Positions 24,663 to 33,672 are shown, counted from the first letter of the stretch. The stretch is DNA of 64,000 nt from Myxococcales bacterium (GCA_016793325.1 JAEUKI010000079.1:62001-126000), one strand, 5' to 3'. Notes: generated by a model not told the origin, from the sequence alone. Program-made: numbers and translations.

Positions 24663-26804
24663 ATGCTTCGAAAACGTGCCAGCGTCGCGACGAGCCTCGC
24701 GCTCCTTTGTCGCGCGCTCGCAGGGTGCGTCGATACCCCTCCTCGACCTGATGCCTCGATGATGGATCACGTCGACGTCGCCGTGGACATCACGCCGGAC
24801 ACCGGCGCGCAAGACGCGCCATCGGATGCGCCATCGGACGCGCCTCTGGATGCGCCACTCGACGCACTGCCGGATGCACCATCGGATGCGCCCGTCGAGC
24901 GCGCGGACGTGTGCGAACACCGCGAGGTCTGCGATGGCGTCCTGTGCGGAGAGACCGTCACGGACCGCTGTGGAAGGCCCGTTCGCTGTGGTCCCGATCC
25001 GTGTCCCACGATCGCCGCCCCGACGTTGCTCGCGCCGCACAACGGCCACAACACCGGTCGCGCTGGCACGCCGGGCAACGCGCTTCGAGGCACGCCATTG
25101 CGCCCCGTGTTTCGCTGGAACCCCGTCGCGAGCGCCACGCGCTACGAAGCGCAGTGGACGTCGAGCTGCACATCGCCCGGCTTCGCGACGTGCGCATTCG
25201 CAGGAGCGAGCGCGCAGAGCACGACCGAGACGACGCTCCAACCATCGACGGACCTCGTTGTGAGTTCTGCGCAGCCCGTAGGACGACGGTACTACTGGCG
25301 CGTGCGTGCGTGTCTCGGCACGAGCGTTTGCAGCGCGTGGAGCGAGGCTCGCTATCTCAACGTCGGACGCGTCGACAGCGACTTCAACGGCGATGGATTC
25401 AGTGATGTCGTCGTCGGCGCCAACCGCGCCGCGCCGCGCGGAATGCTCCTGGCGGGCACCGCGACGATCTTTCACGGGAGCGCTGCCGGCGTCGTGGCGA
25501 CGCCCGCTCGCCTCCTCGAAGGACCGAGCGTATCGGCCTCGTTCGGCTACTCGGTCGCGAGCGCGGGCGACGTCAACGCGGACGGCTACGGCGACCTGCT
25601 CGTCGGCGCGTACGGCGCAAACGTCGCCGGTCAACCGAACGCCGGAACGACAGCGCTCTATCTCGGAAGCGCGAGCGGGATCGGAAGCGCCGCCACCCAA
25701 GTCGTCGAAGGAGTGTCCGCGGGTGAAGGCTTCGGAATCTCGGTCGCCGGAGCGGGCGACGTCGACGCCGACGGACTCTCGGACATCGTCGTCGGCGCGT
25801 ATCGCGCGTCTCCAGGCGGACGCGCCGATGCGGGCGCCGCGTCGTTGTTTCTCGGTACGAGCACGGGCGTCTCGACCACCGCGTCGCGACGTCTCGAAGG
25901 CGTCACTGCAGGCGACTTCTTCGGCTTCTCTGTCGCGAGCGCCGGCGATCTCAACAGCGATGGCTTCAGCGATCTCGTCATCGGGGCATACCTCGCGGAC
26001 CCTGGAGGCATGAGCGCCGCTGGCAGCTCGTACGTTTTTCTCGGCGGAAGGGCGGGCGTCGCGGCGACGGCGACGCGCGTGATCGCAGGCGCAGGCCTCG
26101 GTGAAATGAGCGGCGGCGCAGTGGCGGGCGTCGGCGACGTCAACGGCGATGGGTATGGCGATCTCTTGCTCGGAGTGAGCCGCGCGTCTCCAGGCGGTCG
26201 CGCTGGCGCGGGCGCAGCAGCGCTGTTTCTCGGCAGCAACAGCGGGATCGGCGCAGCGCCGAGCCGTGTTCTCGAAGGCAACGCAGCGGGCGACATCTTC
26301 GGCTCGTCGCTGCAAGCCGCGGGAGACGTGAACAACGACGGCTACGCAGACTTGCTGGTGGGGGCGTATTTCGCGGATCCCGGCGGACGAACCGACGCAG
26401 GCACCGCGTCGTTGTTTCTCGGCGGCGCAGCGGGAATCGGCGCGACGACGGCGCGCGTCATCGAAGGCGCGCAAGCCCAAGATCGTCTGGGATTCGGCAT
26501 CGCGGGCGCGGGCGACGTCAACGGCGATGGCTTCAGTGACATCGTCGTGGGCGCGTATCGCGCGAGCCCATCGGGAAGGGCCGGTGCGGGGACGGCCGCT
26601 GTATTTCACGGCGGCGCGACTGGCATCGGCGCGACGGCCGCGCGGGTCATCGATGGCGTCGCCGCGGGCGACAACTTCGGCGTGTCTGTCGCTCGCGCGA
26701 GAGCGCCGACTCGCTCGCGCAGCGGTCGGACAGAGCCGAACGTCCGTTGCGTAGCCCGCACCGTCGCCGCTGTGCTCGATCGCGCAGAAGCGACAGTGCT
26801 GTGA
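24663..26804 (+). CDS. FG-GAP propeller lipoprotein, seven repeats (1)
   Basis: 713 residues. A signal peptide ends in a lipobox (ALAGC) and is followed by an Asp/Ala/Pro linker built from 12-bp DNA repeats (DAPSDAPSDAPLDAPLDA). A short Cys segment and a fibronectin-III-like domain (PVFRWNPVASATRYEAQWTS and later RYYWRVRACLGTSVCSAWSE) come next. Then there are exactly seven FG-GAP repeats, each with a calcium-type loop such as DVNADGYGD or DVNGDGFSD followed by VVGAYRA. The chain stops soon after FGVSVA, half a repeat on, which would close a seven-bladed propeller with the first strand. Anchored to a membrane, facing outward; probably ligand binding. The last 35 residues are Arg-rich and atypical. 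Confidence 0.85.
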   Translation: MLRKRASVATSLALLCRALAGCVDTPPRPDASMMDHVDVAVDITPDTGAQDAPSDAPSDAPLDAPLDALPDAPSDAPVERADVCEHREVCDGVLCGETVTDRCGRPVRCGPDPCPTIAAPTLLAPHNGHNTGRAGTPGNALRGTPLRPVFRWNPVASATRYEAQWTSSCTSPGFATCAFAGASAQSTTETTLQPSTDLVVSSAQPVGRRYYWRVRACLGTSVCSAWSEARYLNVGRVDSDFNGDGFSDVVVGANRAAPRGMLLAGTATIFHGSAAGVVATPARLLEGPSVSASFGYSVASAGDVNADGYGDLLVGAYGANVAGQPNAGTTALYLGSASGIGSAATQVVEGVSAGEGFGISVAGAGDVDADGLSDIVVGAYRASPGGRADAGAASLFLGTSTGVSTTASRRLEGVTAGDFFGFSVASAGDLNSDGFSDLVIGAYLADPGGMSAAGSSYVFLGGRAGVAATATRVIAGAGLGEMSGGAVAGVGDVNGDGYGDLLLGVSRASPGGRAGAGAAALFLGSNSGIGAAPSRVLEGNAAGDIFGSSLQAAGDVNNDGYADLLVGAYFADPGGRTDAGTASLFLGGAAGIGATTARVIEGAQAQDRLGFGIAGAGDVNGDGFSDIVVGAYRASPSGRAGAGTAAVFHGGATGIGATAARVIDGVAAGDNFGVSVARARAPTRSRSGRTEPNVRCVARTVAAVLDRAEATVL
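24813..24896 (+). repeat. 12-bp tandem repeat, 7 units, in lipoprotein linker
   Basis: Seven units of the type GACGCGCCATCG/GATGCGCCATCG, in frame with the gene, encode the D-A-P-S style linker. Such repeats can change length by slippage. Confidence 0.75.
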
Positions 26805-26939
26805 GGGCCGAGCTCGGCTCGAAGCGCACGCTCGGCCCGTTGACGAACGAGGAAGGCAGCCTACAGATCGCGGCGCTGCAGGGCTCCGCGCGTCGAAGAG
26901 CGGTACTTTCGAGCGAGGGTCCCATCGAAGGGGAGAACG

Positions 26940-27011
26940 ATGAACGACGAAGGCTGTGAACGTGGCCTGCGCGTGCTGCTGCACCTGGTGCGCAAACCAC
27001 GCCACAATTGA
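26940..27011 (+). pseudogene. Short 5' fragment of a gene cut by element B copy 2
   Basis: ATG at 26940, with AAGGGGAG five bases before it as a good ribosome binding site. It encodes MNDEGCERGLRVLLHLVRK and then runs into element B, where the frame stops at 27009-27011 (PRHN stop). The continuation probably lies beyond the element, at LNGVLRAFSKVTERLFDARR in 27096-27479. The strong RBS suggests this was the original start. Confidence 0.5.
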
Positions 27012-27109
27012 ACGTCGTAAAAATGAGCCGAGGATCGGCGTGGTTGAAATCAAGCCAAACCGCCACGAATCAATCGATGAAAGTGCGGCGATCGAATGAG
27101 TGGCGGTTT
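26994..27109. repeat. Element B, copy 2 (about 116 bp)
   Basis: It starts AAACCACGCCACAATTGAAC and ends GAGTGGCGGTTT. The two hairpins seen in copy 1 are kept, with ATGA at 27096-27099. It lies between the fragment at 26940 and the TPR-like gene at 27096 and supplies the ATG of the latter. Here both ends show an AAACC-type inverted terminus. Confidence 0.8.
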
Positions 27110-27479
27110 AAACGGCGTCCTTCGGGCGTTTTCCAAGGTCACCGAGCGCCTGTTCGACGCGCGCCGCGAGGACCTACAAGGCGCGTCGTTCGTCTACTTC
27201 GAGCTCGCGCTCGCGGCTGCCGCGACAGGTCGACTCGACGCCGCGCGCCGAGCGCTCGAGCGCGTCGTCGCCATCGAGCTCGAACCGTTGTACGTGTGCG
27301 CGGTCGCTGCGCATCCAGCGTTCGACGCGCTCTGGGCGGACGACGCGACGCGAGTGAGCGTCGAGCAGTGGTACGCCAGCGCAGCGCGGGCACTCGTGCT
27401 CCCCGAGCGCCACGTCGTGCGCACGAACGTCGCGAGAGCGCTCGCAGCGATCACCGATGAACGTGCCGTCGCTAGATAG
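27096..27479 (+). CDS. TPR-like small protein starting inside element B
   Basis: 127 residues. The first codons (MSGGL) are from element B; the rest is helical with a TPR-like pair (GASFVYFELALAAAATGRLD followed by AARRALERVVAIEL) and PLYVCAVAAHPAFDALWADD. No strong ribosome binding site precedes the ATG. The protein is probably the C-terminal part of the gene whose head is at 26940. Cytoplasmic; function unknown. Confidence 0.6.
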   Translation: MSGGLNGVLRAFSKVTERLFDARREDLQGASFVYFELALAAAATGRLDAARRALERVVAIELEPLYVCAVAAHPAFDALWADDATRVSVEQWYASAARALVLPERHVVRTNVARALAAITDERAVAR

Positions 27480-27573
27480 CATCGCGAAGTTGGCACGGGA
27501 GTCCGCGTTCGCCGAGCGTCTCGTTCGCCCGCGCTCGGACTGCGCGCGGGGGATTCCTTCGGTCGCTCCATGA
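27457..27573 (+). CDS. Possible 38-residue ORF sharing the kinase C-terminal tail
   Basis: ATG at 27457, overlapping the end of 27096-27479 by 23 bases. It reads MNVPSLDSIAKLARESAFAE and ends CARGIPSVAP, the same last seven residues as the kinase at 15311-19018. The tail is encoded by the 30-bp repeat at 27553. It may be a relic of a duplicated 3' end rather than an active gene. Confidence 0.3.
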   Translation: MNVPSLDSIAKLARESAFAERLVRPRSDCARGIPSVAP

Positions 27574-27582
27574 GCGTCGTGC
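27553..27582 (+). repeat. 30-bp repeat, copy 2
   Basis: Identical over 30 bases to 18998-19027. It precedes the MBL hydrolase start by 13 bases and covers the stop of the small ORF. Confidence 0.7.
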
Positions 27583-27595
27583 GAAAGTCGCGACC

Positions 27596-28375
27596 ATGAA
27601 GCGCGGTCGTCGTTGGTTGCTCCGAGCCTCGCTCGCGTTGTTGGTGGTCGCGCTCGTCGTGGCGGCGCCGTTCGTGACCGCATTTCGCGGGCTCGCCCCC
27701 ATCGTCGACGGCGCCGAGCTCGCGCCCGGCGTTCGCACGGTGAAGATGAGCTTCGTGAGCGCGTTCGTGCTCGACGCCGGCGAGGGACGCGCGGTGCTCG
27801 TCGACGCGGGCGCGGATCGCGCAGGCACGGCGCTCCTCGCGGCGTTGCGCGCAGCAGGGAGCGCTCCCGACGCGGTGCTCGCGGTGCTCCTCACGCACGG
27901 CCACGGCGATCACCTCGCAGCCGCCCCGCTCTTTCGCAACGCCGCGATCGTCGCGCTCGAGGCCGAACGCCGCCTCGTCGAAGGCACCGTCACCTCGCGC
28001 TCGCCGATGGGCCGATGGTCTCGCGCCAAGCCGACGGGCGTGCGCGTCACGCGCGCCGTTCGCGACGGCGAGTCGTTGCGCTTCGGCTCGCTCGACGTGC
28101 GCGTATTCGCGCTTCCCGGACACACCGTCGGAAGCGCCGCGTACCTCGCGCGGGGCGTCTTGTTCGTGGGCGACGCGGCGAGCGCGACCGAGGATCGACA
28201 CGTTCGCGGCCCCGCGTGGGTCTTCTCCGAGAGCGTCGATCGAGGGGCCGCGTCGCTCCGCGCGCTCGGAGCGCGGCTGCGTCGCGAAGGGCTTCCAGTC
28301 ACTGCGCTCGCGCCCGCGCACAGCGGGCCGCTCACCGGTGACGTCGTCGGCGCGCTGTCCGCAATAGGCCAGTGA
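27596..28375 (+). CDS. Metallo-beta-lactamase-fold hydrolase, membrane-anchored
   Basis: 259 residues. An N-terminal hydrophobic helix (residues 8-27) follows a basic head, so the protein is probably anchored or exported. The zinc motif THGHGDHLA (HxHxDH at 101-106) is complete; PGHTVGSAAYL and FVGDAAS give the later His and Asp ligands, and a final His sits in ALAPAHSGPL. MBL-fold hydrolases of this class act on esters, thioesters or phosphodiesters; the substrate cannot be told. Confidence 0.8.
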   Translation: MKRGRRWLLRASLALLVVALVVAAPFVTAFRGLAPIVDGAELAPGVRTVKMSFVSAFVLDAGEGRAVLVDAGADRAGTALLAALRAAGSAPDAVLAVLLTHGHGDHLAAAPLFRNAAIVALEAERRLVEGTVTSRSPMGRWSRAKPTGVRVTRAVRDGESLRFGSLDVRVFALPGHTVGSAAYLARGVLFVGDAASATEDRHVRGPAWVFSESVDRGAASLRALGARLRREGLPVTALAPAHSGPLTGDVVGALSAIGQ

Positions 28376-28603
28376 GCTCCCGCTCCGTCGGCGCTCGAGC
28401 GCAGCTGATCCGTCGACGGACGAGCTCGCGCCCATGAATTCAAATCCGGGCAGCAGCGCTGCAGTGTTCGCCGCCTCTGCGCCGCCGCGCTCCGCCGTGG
28501 CGTCGAGCTCGGCACCCGTGGGCTGAAGCGACGCGGCGGACGCACGGTGCAGGCATCGCGATGGACCTTTCGCCCGACGTCCGTTCGCGCGATCGTTGAC
28601 GGC

Positions 28604-29422
28604 GTGAAGCTCGTCGTCACGAGTGACCTACACGTGGACCCCAAAGGAAGGCTCACGACGCGCGCGCGGATCGACGCGCTCGCGCGGGCCATCGCCGACG
28701 AGTCCCCGTCGCTCGTCGTGCTCGCGGGGGACCTCGGACACTCGCTGCGCGGGTGGGAGCTGTGCCTCGACGCGTTTCGCGCGATGCCCTGCCCAGTCGC
28801 AGCGCTCGCGGGCAACCACGATGTGTGGCGCGATCGCGCAGAGAACCTCGGCTCCGACGCGCTGTTCACCACGGTCTTGCCCGAGCGCTGCGCGCGCGTG
28901 GGCATCCGTTGGCTCGAAGGACACACGATGAGGTTCGGCTCCGTCGCCGTCGTCGGGAGCATGGCTTGGTACGACTATTCTGCGGTCGATCCCACGGTGA
29001 CGGTCAGCGCCGCGCAGCTCGAAGAGCTCAAGCGCGCGTTCAACAACGACGCGCGATGCATCGACTGGCCCCATCGCGACACCGACGTCGCGCAGCGGTT
29101 GGGAGACGCCCTCGTGGCCCAGCTCGAGGAGCTCGAGCGCGACGACGAGATCGCGCAGGTGGCGGTGGTCACACACGTTCCGCTCGTCGAAGAGCAGATG
29201 GAACGTCGTCCGCACGACCCCACCTGGGGCCTGTGCAACGCGTACTTCGGCAACCTCACCCTCGGGCATCGCGTGACGGCGTTCGGCAAGGTGCGCGCGA
29301 TCGTGAGCGGGCACACGCACGCAGGCCGCCGCGCCAACCGCGGCCCGATCGACATTCGCGTGGTCGGCAGCGACTACGGCGCGCCCGCGTACGAAGTGCT
29401 CGATCTGCGCGAAGCGCGTTGA
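28604..29422 (+). CDS. Calcineurin-like metallophosphoesterase
   Basis: 272 residues from the GTG at 28604 (VKLVVTSDLHVD). A GTG at 28547 would add 19 residues without domain character. The metal-binding motifs are in order: SDLHVD (D-x-H), VVLAGDLGHS (GD), ALAGNHDVW (GNHD), VVTHVPLVEE (H) and VSGHTHAG (GHTH). It is cytoplasmic by lack of a signal. The family hydrolyses phosphomono- or diesters; substrate unknown. It lies alone between the MBL gene and a kinase gene. Confidence 0.85.
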   Translation: MKLVVTSDLHVDPKGRLTTRARIDALARAIADESPSLVVLAGDLGHSLRGWELCLDAFRAMPCPVAALAGNHDVWRDRAENLGSDALFTTVLPERCARVGIRWLEGHTMRFGSVAVVGSMAWYDYSAVDPTVTVSAAQLEELKRAFNNDARCIDWPHRDTDVAQRLGDALVAQLEELERDDEIAQVAVVTHVPLVEEQMERRPHDPTWGLCNAYFGNLTLGHRVTAFGKVRAIVSGHTHAGRRANRGPIDIRVVGSDYGAPAYEVLDLREAR

Positions 29423-29480
29423 GCACAGAGCTTCACTCGACGCGACACACCCGACGCAGCGCCCACACAGTTGTGCGATC

Positions 29481-31136
29481 ATGACGGTCACGGTGAGCGA
29501 GCGACCCGTGCCGTACGAAAACGAACAGCGTGACGGCGCGACGCACGACACGCAGCGCTCGCGTCGAACACCGGCGACCGGCGCCGCGACGGACGGCAGC
29601 AGCGCGCACATCCCCGCCGCTCCCGAAGAGCAGCGGCACCACTTGCTCGAGGCGCGACAGCGCATCCGCGCGTACATGCCGTGGGCGCTGGTCATCGCGG
29701 TCTGCTTCATCGTGTTGGACTTTTTTCAAGCGAAGTACGTGTTGCCAGTGCGGCTCGACGTGCTGCTCGCGACGCACGCGACGCTGGTCGTCGCGGTCGC
29801 GATCACGCTGCGGTTGCTGCAGGGAATCGAACCCGACGAGCGTTCGCTGCATCGGTTCAGCTGGCAGGCGACGGCGCTCCTCGCGGTTCCCTACGCTGCG
29901 CTGTGCGCTGCCGGCGGGGGCATGCTCGCGATCTACCCGTTCGGTCTCGTCTTCGTGTTCACGGGGTTCGCGCTGTTGGGCCGGCCGTGGCGCTCGATGT
30001 TGGCCCAGACGCTCGCGATGGTGTCGGCGGTCCCGATCGCCTTCGCCGTGGGCGCCCTCTTCTCGCCGTTGTTGGCCGCGCAGTGGTCCGATCCGCGCTC
30101 GATCGTCACGATGATCCTGACGCTCGGCGCGACCACCGCGATGGGCGGAACGGCGCTCTACACCGGACACCTTCTCTGGGCGCTGCGAAGAGAGATCTTC
30201 GAGTCCAAGCGCGTCGGCCCGTACGTGCTGCGAAAGCGCATCGGGTGGGGCGGATTCGGCGAGGTGTGGACCGCGTGGAACAGCAAGCTCAACCGCGAGG
30301 TCGCGCTGAAGTTTCTGCGCGGCCGCGCCGAGAGCGCAGACGGAAAGCAGCGATTCGAGCGCGAGATCAAGGCGCTGCGCGCGCTCTCGCACCGCAACGT
30401 CGTGCAGATCTTCGACGGGCGCACGACGGGCGACGGGCAACGGTACTTCGCGATGGAGCTGCTCGAAGGAGAGACGCTCGCGTCGTTGGTTCACCGCGAA
30501 GGGCCCCTGCACCCGTCGCGCGCGGTCGCGTTGATCGCGCAGGCCGCGCGAGGGTTGGGCTCGGCGCACGAGGCGCGGATCGTCCATCGCGACGTCAAGC
30601 CAGACAACTTGTTTGTGTGTGCCGGATCCGACCCGACCGTAAAGGTGCTCGACTTCGGAATCGCGACGATGCTCGCCGACGAGGACGCCGAGAGGCTCAC
30701 CGCGACGGGGTTTCTCGCAGGGACCCCTGCGTGGGTGTGCCCCGAGGCGATCGAGGGCCGGCCCGTGTCCCCCGCGAGCGACGTGTACTCGCTGTGCGCG
30801 GTGCTGTACTTCGCGCTGACGAGGACTCCGCCGTTCCTCGTGGACGGAGAGAACGGGGTGCTCTACTCGCACTTGCACGTTCCTCCGTTGCCGCCGAGCG
30901 TGCGGCTCTCGCACCCCATTCCGCCAGCGCTCGAGGCGATCGTGTCTCGTGGTCTTTCGAAGGATCCCGCCGAGCGATTCTCCGACGGAAACGCGCTCGC
31001 GGACGCGCTCGAGACCTGTGACCTGACGGGGGCGACCGAGGTCCCTGCGGGGCATCCATCGCGACGTCGCAACGGCGCAGCGCGCGAAGAGCTCACGTCC
31101 GCACAGCGCCCGGCCGCGGTGGCCGGTCGTCGATGA
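29481..31136 (+). CDS. Membrane-anchored Ser/Thr protein kinase
   Basis: 551 residues. After a 60-residue hydrophilic head come about six hydrophobic segments (residues 66-230; for example ALVIAVCFIVLDFFQAKYVL and LVFVFTGFALLG). The kinase domain follows at about 246-505: IGWGGFGEV (254-262), K277, HRDVKPDN (369-376) and DFG (391-393). All catalytic residues are present, and it is an RD kinase. Most bacterial kinases put the kinase first; here the membrane part comes first, so it may be the sensor. The C-terminal tail is Arg-rich and unstructured. Confidence 0.88.
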   Translation: MTVTVSERPVPYENEQRDGATHDTQRSRRTPATGAATDGSSAHIPAAPEEQRHHLLEARQRIRAYMPWALVIAVCFIVLDFFQAKYVLPVRLDVLLATHATLVVAVAITLRLLQGIEPDERSLHRFSWQATALLAVPYAALCAAGGGMLAIYPFGLVFVFTGFALLGRPWRSMLAQTLAMVSAVPIAFAVGALFSPLLAAQWSDPRSIVTMILTLGATTAMGGTALYTGHLLWALRREIFESKRVGPYVLRKRIGWGGFGEVWTAWNSKLNREVALKFLRGRAESADGKQRFEREIKALRALSHRNVVQIFDGRTTGDGQRYFAMELLEGETLASLVHREGPLHPSRAVALIAQAARGLGSAHEARIVHRDVKPDNLFVCAGSDPTVKVLDFGIATMLADEDAERLTATGFLAGTPAWVCPEAIEGRPVSPASDVYSLCAVLYFALTRTPPFLVDGENGVLYSHLHVPPLPPSVRLSHPIPPALEAIVSRGLSKDPAERFSDGNALADALETCDLTGATEVPAGHPSRRRNGAAREELTSAQRPAAVAGRR

Positions 31137-31332
31137 GACGCCGTGCATCAACCATGGCCGTCGAAGATCGTCGAGCAGCTCACCAAAGCTGAACTCCAGA
31201 CGACCCAGAGCCACGCAACGACGCGCGGCAGCGGGCGGGATCGACGTCGTCGCGCGCTCGACGCCGCAGGCAACGCTGGGAGAGTGCACCACAGCGCCGT
31301 TGAATTCGTGTTCAACGGCGAGAACGCCGCGG

Positions 31333-32670
31333 CTACTTCTTCTTGCTCTTCTTCGGCTCCGGTCGCGCCTCGAGCCACGCGCTGAGCGCCGCTGCGTCTT
31401 GCGGCGCGAGCTGCTTGCAGAGCTTCGTGACGAAGGGCTTCTTCGGCTTGATCTCTGCGAGCGCGCGCTGCAGCGCGGGGATCAACGCCGTACCGAGGGT
31501 CGACAGCGGGAGGATCACCATCGCGTCGAGCAGCGCCTTGTCCTCGCGCGCGGCGACAAGGGCGTCGGCGAGCTTCTGCACGTAGCCCGCGCTGAAGTTC
31601 GGCAGGAGCAGCACGAACGGCAGGTACGCTTGCCCGTACCGCGGCCACGCGCGATCGAGGACGACCTCCGCGCGCTCGACGCCGATCGCAGCGAGCACAC
31701 GCAAGAAGCCCGGCTGCGTCGTCCCGCCGCCGTTCGCGGCGACCGCAGCGTCGAGGTGCGCGTCGAACCACGGGTCGATCGACTCGCCGCGATCCACCGC
31801 GGCGGCGAGCACGGTCTGCATGACCTCGATCCAGCGATCACGCAGCGCCGCCTCGCTCGACGCGGCGCGCACCGCAAGCTCGCGCGCGACGCTCGCGCGA
31901 TCGGCGCTCTCGCGCGCCAGGTACGGCCCGAGCTCGTGCCATCCGTGGTAGCCGCTTGTCGCGAGTCCCTCGAACGCCGCGAGCAGTTGATCGTTGGTCG
32001 CTCGATCCAACGGCGCGCCGAGCGCGACAAACAACACGACGAGCGCGTAGTAGCGCTCGCGGGCCGCGTCCGCGCCCTGCCCTCCTGGGAGCGCGTCGAT
32101 GCGTCGGGCGATCCAGCGAGACGCGCGCTCGACGCCCATCGCGATAAACGCGCGGCGCACGAGCTTCGACGGGACCCCGCCGAGGTCGTCGAGCTCGGCG
32201 ATCAGCGCGTCGGAGACGGGGCTCGACGACGCGATCGCGGCGCAGAGCAGCACGCGTCGCAGCAGCGGGTCCTCGGTCTGCGCGCGCAGCGCCAGCAACG
32301 CCGCGGGGTCGTCGCCCGAGCGATCGTCGAACACCGCGATCCCGTACGACGAGTACCGCAGCAACATCGCGCCGAGCTCGTCGATCGGCGCGTCGACAAA
32401 GCCGCGCACGAGCAGCCCGGTGCTATAGATGTACTCGATCGCGCAGCGCAGAAACGCCCCCGTCCAGCGGCCGCCCGCCAGGTGCTCGAGGATCCTTCGC
32501 TCGCCGAGCCAAGGCGTCGGATCTTGAATACTGGGGTGATCGAGCAGCGCCCGATCGCGGTAGTAGCTGTACCCCGACGAGAAGAACAGCCGCAGCGCCT
32601 CGTCGAGGACCTGCGTCGAGCCGGGCGGCTGCGCGAGCGCGGCGTTGATCGTCGCGATGGTGTCGGTCAT
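31333..32670 (-). CDS. HEAT-like helical protein, hypothetical
   Basis: 445 residues, almost fully helical (LDEALRLFFSSGYSYYRDRA, LLLPNFSAGYVQKLADALVA). The repeated pattern resembles HEAT/ARM repeats and serves protein binding in known families. The basic end (ARPEPKKSKKK) is like that of the protein at 39795. No enzymatic motif and no signal peptide. It is alone on its strand. Confidence 0.7.
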   Translation of the reverse strand: MTDTIATINAALAQPPGSTQVLDEALRLFFSSGYSYYRDRALLDHPSIQDPTPWLGERRILEHLAGGRWTGAFLRCAIEYIYSTGLLVRGFVDAPIDELGAMLLRYSSYGIAVFDDRSGDDPAALLALRAQTEDPLLRRVLLCAAIASSSPVSDALIAELDDLGGVPSKLVRRAFIAMGVERASRWIARRIDALPGGQGADAARERYYALVVLFVALGAPLDRATNDQLLAAFEGLATSGYHGWHELGPYLARESADRASVARELAVRAASSEAALRDRWIEVMQTVLAAAVDRGESIDPWFDAHLDAAVAANGGGTTQPGFLRVLAAIGVERAEVVLDRAWPRYGQAYLPFVLLLPNFSAGYVQKLADALVAAREDKALLDAMVILPLSTLGTALIPALQRALAEIKPKKPFVTKLCKQLAPQDAAALSAWLEARPEPKKSKKK

Positions 32671-32937
32671 GGCGCGACGGGGTAGCGCGAAGCGCGAGGG
32701 GCGTTCCAGTTCTCGACGCGAGCGCGCGGCCAGAGCGTCGGCGACGCTGCACTTCGCGACGCGCGATACGGGATCGGACGACTCACGCCCGCGGGCTGGG
32801 GTGAGGCGCGATCCGGTGGCGAGTCGATCGATTCGCCGCGTGGATCGCGTGTGCGCAACGATCCTCGGCGCTTCGGCACACCATCGCCGCGGCTATTGAA
32901 CACCGTCGATCGAGCGCAGTACCCTGTGTTTCGCGCG

Positions 32938-33561
32938 ATGGACGACTACGAGCGACGCTTCATGGCGCCTGAAGAGCGGGTCGTCTTTCGCGAGAAGATC
33001 GTCTCCAAGGCGGCGTTCAACGTGGGGCTCGCCCTCGCCCTCGGGTTTGCGCTGCTCGGGGTCGCGCTCGCGGTCGCCGGAGCGCTCGCGACGCCGGGCG
33101 CGCCGTTCTTCGTGGGCGGGGCGCTCAACGTCGTCCTCGGCGCGTTCTTCGCAATCACGGCGGCGATGTTCTCGGTCACGCGCACGATGATCACCGACGA
33201 GCGCGTCCACGTTCACTTCGGCTGGGTGAAGCGAAAGATCCCTCGCGCGTCGATCGTCTCGGTCAAGGCCGTCAAGCAATCGGGCTTCAAGCAAGGAAAG
33301 GTCTCGATCGGCGTCGATGGCGTCGTGCGCACCGTCGCGAGCACGTCATCGTCGCGCAACGCCATCGAGATCGAGACGGTCGAAGACGGCAGACGGCACG
33401 TGCTCACCGTCGGCACCGACGATCCCGAGGGCTTTCTCGCTGCGCTCGACCCCGCGCGCGTTCGCGTTGCCCCGACGGCGACGACGGCCGTCGAGGGCGA
33501 TCCCGTCGCGCTCGACGCGGCGCCGGTCGCGTCAGCGTCTCGCCACGGCGACGACCGCTGA
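32938..33561 (+). CDS. Small PH-like membrane protein
   Basis: 207 residues from the ATG at 32938. Two hydrophobic helices (NVGLALALGFALLGVALAVA and FFVGGALNVVLGAFFAITAA) are followed by a beta domain with KRKIPRASIVSVKAVKQSG and ETVEDGRRHVLTVGTDDPEG, typical of bPH2-like membrane proteins. An Ala/Val-rich tail closes the chain. Its role is unknown. Confidence 0.7.
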   Translation: MDDYERRFMAPEERVVFREKIVSKAAFNVGLALALGFALLGVALAVAGALATPGAPFFVGGALNVVLGAFFAITAAMFSVTRTMITDERVHVHFGWVKRKIPRASIVSVKAVKQSGFKQGKVSIGVDGVVRTVASTSSSRNAIEIETVEDGRRHVLTVGTDDPEGFLAALDPARVRVAPTATTAVEGDPVALDAAPVASASRHGDDR

Positions 33562-33593
33562 GCGCGTGCATCCACCACACCACCGTGGGAGGT

Positions 33594-33672
33594 CGTCGCG
33601 ACGACACGAGCGTCGACGACACACGAAACCGTGTTCACCGAGTCGAACCGCGACGAATCGATCGAGCCGAGC
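33594..33672. repeat. Degenerate copy of element B
   Basis: CGTCGCGACGACACGAGCGT and onward aligns with copy 3 (54201) through AACCG and GACGAATCGATCGAG. Translated, both share HETVxxESNRxExIE. The right-hand end (GTGGCGGTTT) is missing. Confidence 0.5.

Noticed and set aside
24087..27053. A 988-residue minus-strand open frame over the FG-GAP gene
   Set aside because: It is antisense to the FG-GAP repeats, and its Arg/Ala-rich text is an effect of high GC.
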